Source of the DNA: Alphaproteobacteria bacterium
GTDB taxonomy: Bacteria > Pseudomonadota > Alphaproteobacteria > UBA8366
Reading direction: 5' to 3'
DNA: 64,000 nucleotides
Assembly: GCA_021774335.1 (NCBI GenBank)
Contig: JAJFJD010000031.1
Location: 1 to 64,000, forward strand
In this document: one piece after another, positions 9,862 through 18,090 of the stretch
Position numbering within the stretch: position 1 is the stretch's first letter
Layout: each line of letters starts with the position of its first letter
Program-made: the position numbers and the translations under genes
The notes under the pieces: generated by a model
The model's input: the letters and a program-made list of their open reading frames with translations, nothing else
Database searches by the model: none
Told to the model about the DNA's origin: nothing

Positions 9862-11646
9862 ATGCATCAATATCGCACCCATACCTGTGGCCAACTCCGA
9901 GTCGAGCATGCCGGCGAGGTCGTCCGGCTTTCCGGCTGGGTCCATCGCACGCGCGACCATGGCAATCTGATGTTCATCGACCTGCGGGACCACTACGGCA
10001 TCACGCAATGCGTCGTGGATATTTCCAGCCCGGTCTTCGCGTCCGTCGAAAATCTGAGCAATGAATCGGTCATCACCGTTCAAGGCCCGGTGGCGCGGCG
10101 CACCGACGATACGATCAACGCGACGATCCCGACCGGAGAAATTGAACTCCGAATCGAGGAAGTCACGGTCCAGGCGGTCGCCGACCCGTTGCCGATGCCG
10201 GTCAATCAAGATGCGGGTTATCCGGAAGACATTCGTCTGCGGTACCGTTTCCTGGACCTGCGCCGTGAGGAGCTTCATCGGAATATTATATTGCGGTCGC
10301 AGGTCATCTCATCGATCCGGCGGCGGATGACGGACTCCGGGTTTACGGAATTCCAGACGCCGATCCTGACGTCGTCCTCGCCCGAAGGCGCGCGCGATTT
10401 TCTCGTGCCTAGCCGCCTCCATCCGGGCCAGTTCTACGCGCTGCCGCAGGCGCCGCAGCAGTTCAAGCAGTTGACGATGATCGCCGGCTTCGACCGGTAC
10501 TTCCAAATCGCCCCGTGTTTCCGAGATGAGGACGCCCGTGCGGACCGCTCGCCGGGTGAGTTCTACCAACTCGATTTGGAGATGTCCTTCGTCACCCAGG
10601 AAGATGTTTTCGACGCCCTTGAGCCGGTCCTCGCCGGTGTATTCGAGGAATTCGCCGAGGGCCGAAGCGTCACCAAACCGCCGTTCCCGCGCATTCCCTT
10701 CGACGAAGCCATGATGAAATACGGCAGCGACAAGCCGGACCTGCGAATTCCGTTCGAGATCAGCGATGTCACGGAAGCCTTCCGCGGGTCAAATTTCGGG
10801 ATTTTTGCCAAAGCGGTCGAGGGCGGGGCGGTTGTGCGGGCGGTCCCGGCACCGGGTGCGGGTGGTCAGCCGCGGAGTTACTTCGACAAGTTGAACGATT
10901 GGGCGCGCGAGCAGGGTGCTGCGGGCCTCGGCTATATCGTCTTCGAGGAGGGCGGCGGCAAGGGGCCGATCGCGCGCAATTTAGAGGACGAACGTGTTGC
11001 GGCCATCAAGGAGGCCACCGGCCTCGGCGATGGCGATGCAGTGTTCTTCGCTTGCGACAAGCCCAGCGCGGCGGCGTCGTTTGCCGGCGTCGTCCGGCAG
11101 AAGGTCGGCGAAGACCTCGATATGGTCGAGAAGGACTGTTTCAAATTCTGCTGGATCGTCGACTATCCAATGTATGAGATGGACGAAGATACCGGACGCA
11201 TCGAATTCAGTCATAATCCGTTCTCGATGCCGCAGGGTGGGCTCGAGGCGCTGGAGTCTATGAACCCGTTGGATATCAAGGCATATCAATATGATATCGT
11301 CTGCAACGGGGTCGAGCTTTCCTCCGGGGCGATCCGAAATCATCTTCCGGAAATCATGTATAAGGCATTCGACATCGCCGGCTATGACAAGGACGCGGTG
11401 GAGTCCCGGTTCGGGGGCATGATCAACGCGCTCAAGTTCGGGGCACCGCCGCATGGCGGCTCCGCACCGGGGATCGACCGGATCGTCATGCTGATCGCCG
11501 ACGAGCCCAATCTTCGCGAGGTCGTGGCATTCCCGATGAACCAGCAGGCGCAGGACCTGATGATGGGGGCGCCGAACGACGTGGACGCCGAACGGCTTCG
11601 GGAATTGCATATCCGGGTAAGCCTGCCGCCGGAAAAGAAAGACTGA
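9862..11646 (+). CDS. aspS: Aspartate--tRNA ligase, probably non-discriminating (Asp/Asn)
   Basis: A 594-residue class II synthetase of bacterial type: OB-fold anticodon domain (1-110), catalytic core with motif 2 [19 protein letters not shown] near 217, the inserted GAD domain (about 290-420) and motif 3 [15 protein letters not shown] near 531. It attaches aspartate to tRNA. His33, within [10 protein letters not shown], matches the His seen at this place in non-discriminating AspRS (known from Pseudomonas). Together with gatCAB at 34-37 kb this suggests that Asn-tRNA is made by transamidation of Asp-tRNA(Asn). The start ATG is preceded by a weak ribosome-binding site. Confidence 0.95.
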   Translation: MHQYRTHTCGQLRVEHAGEVVRLSGWVHRTRDHGNLMFIDLRDHYGITQCVVDISSPVFASVENLSNESVITVQGPVARRTDDTINATIPTGEIELRIEEVTVQAVADPLPMPVNQDAGYPEDIRLRYRFLDLRREELHRNIILRSQVISSIRRRMTDSGFTEFQTPILTSSSPEGARDFLVPSRLHPGQFYALPQAPQQFKQLTMIAGFDRYFQIAPCFRDEDARADRSPGEFYQLDLEMSFVTQEDVFDALEPVLAGVFEEFAEGRSVTKPPFPRIPFDEAMMKYGSDKPDLRIPFEISDVTEAFRGSNFGIFAKAVEGGAVVRAVPAPGAGGQPRSYFDKLNDWAREQGAAGLGYIVFEEGGGKGPIARNLEDERVAAIKEATGLGDGDAVFFACDKPSAAASFAGVVRQKVGEDLDMVEKDCFKFCWIVDYPMYEMDEDTGRIEFSHNPFSMPQGGLEALESMNPLDIKAYQYDIVCNGVELSSGAIRNHLPEIMYKAFDIAGYDKDAVESRFGGMINALKFGAPPHGGSAPGIDRIVMLIADEPNLREVVAFPMNQQAQDLMMGAPNDVDAERLRELHIRVSLPPEKKD

Positions 11647-11753
11647 ACAGAGCGCAGTAACATTGTCGTCATGGAACGACCCGCGATCACCGACGATTGT
11701 GGTAGAACGCCTACACCGGCACCATATAGTTGGTCACGGAGGCTTATAAGACT

Positions 11754-12602
11754 GTGCGAAACATGCGAATGAACGCTGCTGGATTGCGAGCGGGTTTAAC
11801 CGGCTTGGTCGTGGCTTGTGCTGTGCCGTGGTTGCCGACGAATGTTGCGGCCGCCGACAAAAGCGACATTGTTCCTCATCGCGCTGGTTATGAACTGCGC
11901 CTGGACAAGGCGCGGTCCGGAAGCGGTGTGGTCGATGTGTCCGGGGTCCTCAGCTACGATTGGGCCGACAGTTGCGACGGCTGGATCATCGAGCAACGCT
12001 ATGTCATGCAGGTCATTCGCGGCGATGGATCGCCGGTGCAGATTTCCGCGAGCTATGCGAATTGGGAATCGAAAGACGGCCTTCGGTACCGTTTCTATGT
12101 CAAACGATCCACGACCGGCGGCGAGGCGCAGGAGGACGGTGAAGTCGAAGGCAAGGCGACCCTCGAGCGGATTGGTGGTCCCGGCGTCGCCGTTTTCGAA
12201 AAGCCCGGAAAGAAGACGATCAAACTGCCGGCCGGTACATCCTTTCCCACTGCCCATACGCTGGACCTGATGCGCAAGGCCGTGGCTGGCGAGAAGTTCG
12301 ACCGCCGGCCCGTTTTCGATGGTGCTGAAGTGAAGGGACCGTCGATGATGAGCGCGTTCATTCTGCCGCAACGGCCCCTACCACCGGGTGGCAATCCAAA
12401 GGTTCTGCCGACGGCGCAGCCGGTTTGGCCGGTCAGTATTGCCGTGTTCCCGCAAGAGGAAAAAGCGGCGATGCCGGAATTCGAGATGTCGATCTATCTC
12501 CAGAAGAATGGCGTCGTGCCGGAACTGACAATGAATTATGGCGACTTCACCGTTCGTGGGCGGCTAAAACTCTTTGAGCCGCTGAAAAAGGCCAAGTGCT
12601 GA
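11754..12602 (+). CDS. eipB: EipB-type periplasmic envelope integrity protein (DUF1849)
   Basis: A 282-residue exported protein with an N-terminal signal peptide (hydrophobic LRAGLTGLVVACAV, cleavage expected near VAAADK). The mature part matches DUF1849/EipB: a conserved DSCDGWIIEQRY segment and a final Cys residue (KKAKC at the C-terminus). In Brucella EipB the equivalent two cysteines form a disulfide and the protein folds as a beta-spiral needed for envelope integrity. The GTG at 11754 is preferred because GGAGG lies 11 bases upstream; ATG codons at 11763 and 11769 are alternatives. It converges on dinB. Confidence 0.85.
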   Translation: MRNMRMNAAGLRAGLTGLVVACAVPWLPTNVAAADKSDIVPHRAGYELRLDKARSGSGVVDVSGVLSYDWADSCDGWIIEQRYVMQVIRGDGSPVQISASYANWESKDGLRYRFYVKRSTTGGEAQEDGEVEGKATLERIGGPGVAVFEKPGKKTIKLPAGTSFPTAHTLDLMRKAVAGEKFDRRPVFDGAEVKGPSMMSAFILPQRPLPPGGNPKVLPTAQPVWPVSIAVFPQEEKAAMPEFEMSIYLQKNGVVPELTMNYGDFTVRGRLKLFEPLKKAKC

Positions 12603-12622
12603 TCGCCTTCATGCGGACAAGC

Positions 12623-13900
12623 CTATGTCGCGTGCCGGCCGCGGCGGACGACACCCTTTCCTAACTTCTCTTCCACGGCGTGCAGGGCCTTTTCCGTCTT
12701 GTTTCCGTCCAATGTATCCGTGGAGAAGAGGTCCGGCAGGTCCGCTTCGTGCGGATCAGTGAGATCCGCGGCACCGATGCCGATCAGTCGGAAGAGCCTC
12801 CCGTCCGCTTCTCTTTCGATCAGGGGCAGAGCGGTCTGATACAGGGCCTCGGCGCGCTGGGTCGGTTCGCGAATGCGCCGGCTTCGGGTGATGATCTGGA
12901 AATCGGCGCTTTTCAGTTTCAGCGTGACCGTTTGCCCTGCGAGCCGCTTGGTCACCAGCCGATCGGCCACCTTCTGGCACAGCGGCCAAACCCGCTCGGC
13001 CAACTCGCTCGCTTCCGCCATATCGACACCGAATGTGGTTTCCGCCGAGATGCTCTTAGTCGGCGAGTTGGGCGTGACCTTACGGTCGTCCTCGCCCCGG
13101 GAGAAGTGGTACAGCCGACTGCCGATCGAGCCATAGCGCGCCACGAGATCGGGCTCTTCCCGCTGTTGGAGCTGGCCGATGGTTGTAATGCCGTCCCGGC
13201 GCAATTTCGACTGCAGCGACTTTCCGACCCCCCATAGGATTCCCACTTTTTGCGGGGCGAGGAACGCCAGGGCCTGTTCGCGGCCGATCACGGCGAATCC
13301 TTTTGGCTTGTTTAGGTCCGATGCAATCTTAGCCAGGAACTTGTTGTAGCTGAGGCCGATGCTGGCAGTGACGCCGGCTTCTCCCTCAATCCGCAGGACG
13401 AGCCGCGCCAGGGTCAGGGCAGGGCTGCCATGGTGCAATGTTTCCGTGCCGGTGAGATCGAGAAAGGCCTCGTCGATCGACAATGGCTGCACCAGCGGCG
13501 TGACGCTTCGCATCAGTTCGCGAATCTGCATCCCGGCCTCGCGGTACTTCGCCATGTCCGGGCGAATCACCACGGCGTCCGGACAGGCCTGGAGCGCCTT
13601 GAACATGGGCATCGCCGACCGGACGCCGTAGAGCCGGGCCACATAGCAGGCCGCCGCGACAACGCCGCGCCGACCGCCGCCGACGATAACCGGTTTATTC
13701 GTCAGGGCCGGATTATCCCGCTTTTCCACTGATGCATAGAAGGCGTCGCAGTCGATATGGGCCATCGACAGATCATGCAGTTCCGGATGGCCGATGATCC
13801 GCGGCGAGCCGCATTCGCCGCAGCGCCGCACCGGCGCAGCGTCTTCGGGTTCGTCGAAGGTGGCGAGACAATCGCGGCAGATATACGGGATCTCGCTCAT
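12623..13900 (-). CDS. dinB: DNA polymerase IV with N-terminal zinc ribbon
   Basis: A 425-residue Y-family translesion polymerase. The first 40 residues carry two Cys pairs (CRDC at 8-11, CGEC at about 27-30), a small zinc ribbon found in alphaproteobacterial DinB. The catalytic core follows: HIDCDAFYASVE near 48, VARLYGVRSAMP near 87, and SIDEAFLDLTG near 142 with the catalytic Asp-Glu pair. The little finger domain forms the C-terminal third. It overlaps the upstream ROK kinase gene by four bases, so both are probably on one transcript. No LexA box is evident because the promoter lies upstream of the kinase gene. Confidence 0.94.
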   Translation of the reverse strand: MSEIPYICRDCLATFDEPEDAAPVRRCGECGSPRIIGHPELHDLSMAHIDCDAFYASVEKRDNPALTNKPVIVGGGRRGVVAAACYVARLYGVRSAMPMFKALQACPDAVVIRPDMAKYREAGMQIRELMRSVTPLVQPLSIDEAFLDLTGTETLHHGSPALTLARLVLRIEGEAGVTASIGLSYNKFLAKIASDLNKPKGFAVIGREQALAFLAPQKVGILWGVGKSLQSKLRRDGITTIGQLQQREEPDLVARYGSIGSRLYHFSRGEDDRKVTPNSPTKSISAETTFGVDMAEASELAERVWPLCQKVADRLVTKRLAGQTVTLKLKSADFQIITRSRRIREPTQRAEALYQTALPLIEREADGRLFRLIGIGAADLTDPHEADLPDLFSTDTLDGNKTEKALHAVEEKLGKGVVRRGRHAT

Positions 13901-14820
13901 CCGGCGGTCTCGGCATCATCGGGCCATAGCCATGCCGCGCCTCGAACGCCGCTCGAATCGCCGAATGTCGGGGGAACGAGACGGGTTTCGACCCGGTCCG
14001 AGAAGACCCAGTCGACCCAGCGCTCCGGTACGGTTGCGTAGAGGTCGGACACGTTCGACATGCCACCGCCGAGAACGATGACGTCCGGGTCCAGCACGTT
14101 GATGATGCTGGCGAGCGCCCGCGCCAGTCTGTCCTGGTATTGGTCCAAACTCGTGCGGGCGGCTTCGTCGCCCTGGGCCGCAAGGTCGACAATTTCCTGG
14201 GCGGCCAGCGCCAAGCCGGTTGCCGCGTTGTGATGGCCCGCGAATCCGGTGCCGGAGAGGTAAGTCTCGATACAGCCGGTCTTACCGCAGCTACAAGATC
14301 GGGCGGGCTGATCCAGCGCGCCGAGCCACGGCAGCGGATTATGACCCCATTCGCCCGCGATGGCGTTGAGGCCGCGGACGGGTCGGCCGTTGATGACGAT
14401 TCCGCCACCACATCCAGTGCCGAGAATGACCCCGAAGACCACGTCCGCGCCGGCGGCCGCGCCGTCGATCGCTTCGGATAGGGCGAAGCAATTGGCATCG
14501 TTCATCATGCGAATGGGCCGCCCAAGGCGATCTTCGATATCCCGATCGAGTGGTTGTCCGTTGAAGGGAGAGTTATAAGCGTTCTTCACGACGCCCGTGG
14601 CGGGCGAAATCGTTCCCGGAATGCCGAACCCTGCCGGTGACTGTTCACCGATTTCGGTTTCGACGGACCGGACGAGGCCAACGATGCTGTCGAGGGCAGC
14701 GGGGTAGTCGTTTTGCGGCGTCGCTATTCGTCGCCGAACGGCAAATGCGCCGTTTCGGTCAAGCGCGGCGGCCTCGATTTTCGTGCCACCGATATCTACG
14801 CCAATGCGAAACTTGGACAT
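13897..14820 (-). CDS. ROK family sugar kinase
   Basis: A 307-residue kinase of the ROK family. The ATP-binding start is GVDIGGTKIEAAALD (residues 7-21), the glycine-rich loop is GTGCGGGIVI near 130, and the substrate and zinc site is GEWGHNPLP near 151 followed by CSCGKTGCIETYLSG near 173 (the Cys-rich ROK signature). Such enzymes phosphorylate fructose, glucose or N-acetyl amino sugars; this one resembles fructokinase/NagK types, but the exact sugar cannot be assigned. There is no DNA-binding domain, so it is not a ROK repressor. It is the first gene of a pair with dinB. Confidence 0.85.
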   Translation of the reverse strand: MSKFRIGVDIGGTKIEAAALDRNGAFAVRRRIATPQNDYPAALDSIVGLVRSVETEIGEQSPAGFGIPGTISPATGVVKNAYNSPFNGQPLDRDIEDRLGRPIRMMNDANCFALSEAIDGAAAGADVVFGVILGTGCGGGIVINGRPVRGLNAIAGEWGHNPLPWLGALDQPARSCSCGKTGCIETYLSGTGFAGHHNAATGLALAAQEIVDLAAQGDEAARTSLDQYQDRLARALASIINVLDPDVIVLGGGMSNVSDLYATVPERWVDWVFSDRVETRLVPPTFGDSSGVRGAAWLWPDDAETAG

Positions 14821-14978
14821 GTCTTGCGGCAGCCTATCACAGCGGTATCGGGTCCAGCCATCGGTGCGGCAAGGTCTCCTGCCATTTCAAAATGCAGGCC
14901 TTGCCCATTGCGCCGGTTTTGCCGGGCGAGTAATACATATGGCTATGCACCGTGAAATTATGTGCAAAGGCATATTTG

Positions 14979-15344
14979 ATGGCTAAGTCGATCCTCGTTG
15001 TCGAAGATAATGAACTCAATATGAAGCTCTTTCACGATTTGTTGGAAGCGCAAGGGTATGACGTGTTGCAATCGCAGGATGGCATGGAGGCGCTCAAGTT
15101 GGCGCGGATACATCGGCCTGACTTGATCCTGATGGATATTCAACTTCCGGAAGTTTCCGGTCTTGAGGTCACGAAGTGGTTGAAGGAAGACGAGGAACTT
15201 CGGTCCATCCCGGTTATCGCGGTAACGGCATTCGCCATGAAAGGCGACGAGGAGAAAATCCGGGAAGGCGGGTGCGAGGCTTACATCTCGAAACCGATTT
15301 CGGTCGCCAGCTTCCTGGAGACGGTTGAGAAATACCTGAACTAA
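14979..15344 (+). CDS. divK: DivK-like single-domain response regulator
   Basis: A 121-residue receiver domain with no output domain. The acidic pocket is E9-D10, the phospho-acceptor is Asp53 in [13 protein letters not shown], and the conserved Thr and Lys are in [10 protein letters not shown] (about 82-91) and SKPIS (about 104-108). This matches DivK, which in Caulobacter controls the DivJ/PleC kinases and the CckA-CtrA pathway that sets the cell cycle. The ATG at 14979 fits the conserved [11 protein letters not shown] start; a GTG 27 bases upstream is in frame but adds a non-conserved leader. The usual neighbour pleD is not next to it. Confidence 0.88.
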   Translation: MAKSILVVEDNELNMKLFHDLLEAQGYDVLQSQDGMEALKLARIHRPDLILMDIQLPEVSGLEVTKWLKEDEELRSIPVIAVTAFAMKGDEEKIREGGCEAYISKPISVASFLETVEKYLN

Positions 15345-15370
15345 GCCCTGTCGGCCTACATCCACCCATC

Positions 15371-15397
15371 AAAAAAGGCCGCCGAATGGGCGGCCTT
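15371..15397 (-). terminator. Rho-independent terminator after rpmG
   Basis: On the minus strand a 9-bp perfect stem (AAGGCCGCC with GGCGGCCTT) closes a 5-base loop and runs straight into a T-rich tail (CCTTTTTTG). It lies 27 bases beyond the rpmG stop. On the plus strand the stem is followed by only two T's, so it is a weak terminator for divK. Confidence 0.85.
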
Positions 15398-15423
15398 ATG
15401 GCAATTCGCCAAAAACGAGGCGG

Positions 15424-15591
15424 CTACTTGATGCGCCCTTCCTTGAACACGACATGTTTGCGCGCCACCGGATCGTATTTCTTGAATTCCATCTTTTCGG
15501 TCTGATTCCGCGGGTTTTTCTTGGTCACGTAATAGTAGCCCGTGTCGGCGGTGCTCACTAATTTGACCAGGATGGTGTTCGATTTAGCCAT
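15424..15591 (-). CDS. rpmG: 50S ribosomal protein L33
   Basis: A 55-residue small basic protein. It starts [18 protein letters not shown], continues with the conserved [16 protein letters not shown], and ends with KEGRIK, the full-length pattern of L33 lacking the zinc-binding cysteines (Cys-minus type). L33 is a structural protein near the ribosomal E site. The gene stands alone between divK and a NUDIX gene and has its own strong terminator. Confidence 0.95.
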   Translation of the reverse strand: MAKSNTILVKLVSTADTGYYYVTKKNPRNQTEKMEFKKYDPVARKHVVFKEGRIK

Positions 15592-15668
15592 GGTAAATAC
15601 CCGTTAACACAAGGAAATTGGACGATATTCTATGCGCTAAATGGCAGGTGACGCGCGGCAAGTCAAGC

Positions 15669-16379
15669 CTATTCATCACGCAGTATGATTTCGCCGGGTT
15701 CGTATTGAGTGAACATGGGCGAGGGGCGGCTTGCGTCCGGTTTGGGCCGGTCATGCCAGTAATCGCATGCCGCATTCAGGACAATCGCCGTCACGTTGAT
15801 GATGTGCAGATCCAACGCGTCTTCGATGCTATGCCAGGTCACATGCTCCAATTCCGGGCGCGGCTCAAGGCGGCCCTGCGCCTGTCCGGCGTCGACAATG
15901 AAGAACCGGGTATTGAAGCGGATCGGCAGATAGGGCGGGGTGACGGCGCGCATGAGATAGTCGAGACCCGTCAGGTCGGGCGCCAGTCCGGCGGTGTCAT
16001 AGGCGCTTAGAGTCTCACAGCTGCCCGGATTATGCGCCGGGCCGGGCGCACCCAATAATATACCGGTCTCTTCCCAGGTTTCGCGGACGGCGGCCCAGGC
16101 GAGCGCGCGCGCCAGCGGTTCTTCGCTTTGCCGCGCCATCCGTTCGACGACGTGGCCGGGCAACGGGAATTCGGTCTCCAGCTTGTAGTCGTCTTCCTCG
16201 ACGCCGCCGCCGGGAAAGACATACACGCCCGGCATGAAGCGGGAAGCGTCAGGCCGTTTGCCCATCAAGACTTCGGGGCCGCGTGCACCGTCGCGAAGCA
16301 GCACAAGACTAGCCGCGTCACGGGGTGTCACTGCTTCCTGGGACTGTTTTTCGCCGGGGGATGAACCGTCAGAGACCAT
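15669..16379 (-). CDS. NUDIX hydrolase
   Basis: A 236-residue protein with a NUDIX domain beginning near residue 20. The glycine stretch VFPGGGVEEDD (about 53-63) and the core AAVRETWEETGILL (about 96-109) give the R-E-x-x-E-E-x-G metal-binding pattern; the box carries a longer insertion between the Gly and REx2EE parts than the classical 23-residue box, as in the NUDT7/NUDT19-like group. These enzymes cleave nucleoside diphosphates linked to another group, for example CoA or ADP-ribose. The start lies 11 bases inside the S41 peptidase gene, so expression is coupled. The substrate is unknown. Confidence 0.85.
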   Translation of the reverse strand: MVSDGSSPGEKQSQEAVTPRDAASLVLLRDGARGPEVLMGKRPDASRFMPGVYVFPGGGVEEDDYKLETEFPLPGHVVERMARQSEEPLARALAWAAVRETWEETGILLGAPGPAHNPGSCETLSAYDTAGLAPDLTGLDYLMRAVTPPYLPIRFNTRFFIVDAGQAQGRLEPRPELEHVTWHSIEDALDLHIINVTAIVLNAACDYWHDRPKPDASRPSPMFTQYEPGEIILRDE

Positions 16380-17991
16380 TCGCCGTGCGTGCTAGATGGA
16401 TCGTTCGCATATAGCTTTTCTGCACGGTTAGAAGCATCCTGGCAACCTTCAGATCGATATTGCCTTGGCGGCTTGCGGCCGCCGGGCAGTATGACGTCAA
16501 CAATTTGCGGTCGGCGACGCTCGCCTTTTGATACGTCCGGCGGATCGACAACATTTGGTGTGAAGGACTGCTTTCGGCCACCAGCGCGCGCTGCACGAGA
16601 TCTTCGGCGCTGCCCTTTTTCGTGGTGCAGATGGTGGGAACGACTCCAAGGCCGTTCATGCTGTATCCGGACGGGGCGTAGAGCCGGGCCCAGGTTAGGA
16701 CGAGTTCGCCGTCGTTGGGCATCCGCAGGACCGTCTGCACGGTCCCTTTACCGTAGCTGGTGGTTCCGATCAGGATCGCGCGCTTATTGTCCTGCAACGC
16801 GGCGGCAAGAATTTCGGCGGCGGATGCGGAATAGCCGTTCAGCAGGACCGCCATTGGCAGGTTATTGGCGATATCGCCCGGTGTCGCATCGAAATACTGC
16901 AGGCTGTCGCGATGCCGTCCGCGCGTCGAGACGATCCGGCCCTGTTCGATAAAGAGATCCGCGATCCGCACCGCCTGATGCAGCAGGCCGCCAGGATTGT
17001 CGCGCAGATCCAGCACGAGACCGCGCAGATTGACGCCCTTTTGATGCCGGGCGCGGAAGACGGACTGTGCTACGGATGACGCGGTTTCGGAGTTGAAACT
17101 GGTGATTTCGATAACCGCGACGTCTTCCTCCAGGCGGTAGAAGACCGATTGCGGCGTGATATGGGTGCGCGGCACTGACATCTGCAGGGATGCCGGATTA
17201 TTCTTGCGTCGCACGGCTAGCTCAACCGAGCGCCCGACCGGACCTTGTAGAAGCCGTGCGATTCGCCGTAGCCCAAAGCTCGAGATTCCATGGCCATTGA
17301 TCGACAGGATGCGGTCGCCGCGCTGCAGGCCGGCGCGATCGGCCGGCAGGCCGCTGACAACTTTCGTGATTTCCACACCGTCGGTATGCGGCACGATGGT
17401 GACCCCGATTCCGCCGAAGCCGTCACGGCTGGCACGGTTGTCCTGCGCCTCGTCGGCCCCCGAATAGCGGGAATAGGGATCGAGATTGGTCGCGAGGCTA
17501 TCGAAAAGCGCGGTATAGATTTCCTCGGTTCGGGCCTGCCCCAGCTTTGGTGACAGTTTGCGGCCGTCGTCCATCAATTTCGACACAATAGTGGCCCAGG
17601 CATACGGATCGTTGTCTTTCGGCATATGGGCAAAGCCGGCGACGTTGTCGCCACGGCGGATGCTCACCAGGTCGGACTTCCGGACGATGTCCACGTCCGG
17701 GTCGATCTTCCGCAAGCCGCGGAGTCCCGCGATGGCAAGATCGGCGACCTTCGGTTCATCGATGTAGATTTGTTGGATGTCCGAAAAACCGGCGCGCAGC
17801 ATCTCCTCAGAGCTGACTTGAGAAAATTGGGCTAAGGTGCTGTCCGGGGCTGAACAACCCAGCAGCAAGGCCATCGTCATCGTGCCTGCGAAGGCCCGGA
17901 TGGCCGCCAGCGACCGCGTTGCCGGCGCGGAAAACGTCCGCCCATCCGGCTTGGCGGCGAGCGAAGATAACTTCGGATCGCGCCGTTTCAT
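16369..17991 (-). CDS. S41 family C-terminal processing protease, lipoprotein
   Basis: A 540-residue serine protease. Near residue 45 a hydrophobic stretch ends in the lipobox LLLGC, so it is probably anchored as a lipoprotein facing the periplasm. A PDZ domain occupies about 190-275 (GVEITKVVSGLPADRAGLQ). The S41 catalytic domain follows, with the nucleophile Ser in NGYSASAAEIL and the Lys in TSYGKGTVQT. CtpA-type proteases process envelope proteins and enzymes that remodel the cell wall. It shares a transcript with the NUDIX gene downstream. The first 30 residues are basic and may be an overextended N-terminus; an internal start near MTMALLLG would still keep the lipobox. Confidence 0.9.
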   Translation of the reverse strand: MKRRDPKLSSLAAKPDGRTFSAPATRSLAAIRAFAGTMTMALLLGCSAPDSTLAQFSQVSSEEMLRAGFSDIQQIYIDEPKVADLAIAGLRGLRKIDPDVDIVRKSDLVSIRRGDNVAGFAHMPKDNDPYAWATIVSKLMDDGRKLSPKLGQARTEEIYTALFDSLATNLDPYSRYSGADEAQDNRASRDGFGGIGVTIVPHTDGVEITKVVSGLPADRAGLQRGDRILSINGHGISSFGLRRIARLLQGPVGRSVELAVRRKNNPASLQMSVPRTHITPQSVFYRLEEDVAVIEITSFNSETASSVAQSVFRARHQKGVNLRGLVLDLRDNPGGLLHQAVRIADLFIEQGRIVSTRGRHRDSLQYFDATPGDIANNLPMAVLLNGYSASAAEILAAALQDNKRAILIGTTSYGKGTVQTVLRMPNDGELVLTWARLYAPSGYSMNGLGVVPTICTTKKGSAEDLVQRALVAESSPSHQMLSIRRTYQKASVADRKLLTSYCPAAASRQGNIDLKVARMLLTVQKSYMRTIHLARTANGL

Positions 17992-18090
17992 GCCTGACCG
18001 TTGACCCCTGCCAACATATATTTACGTCGGCTTTTTGCCGATCTAAAGACAGGTTAGCGGGATATCGCGCTGGTGTTAAGCTTGTCCGGA

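Noticed and set aside
9676..10278. Long N-terminal extension of ribonuclease D into aspS
   Set aside because: The extension is antisense to the aspS coding region and has no family match; the conserved RNase D start is at 9675.
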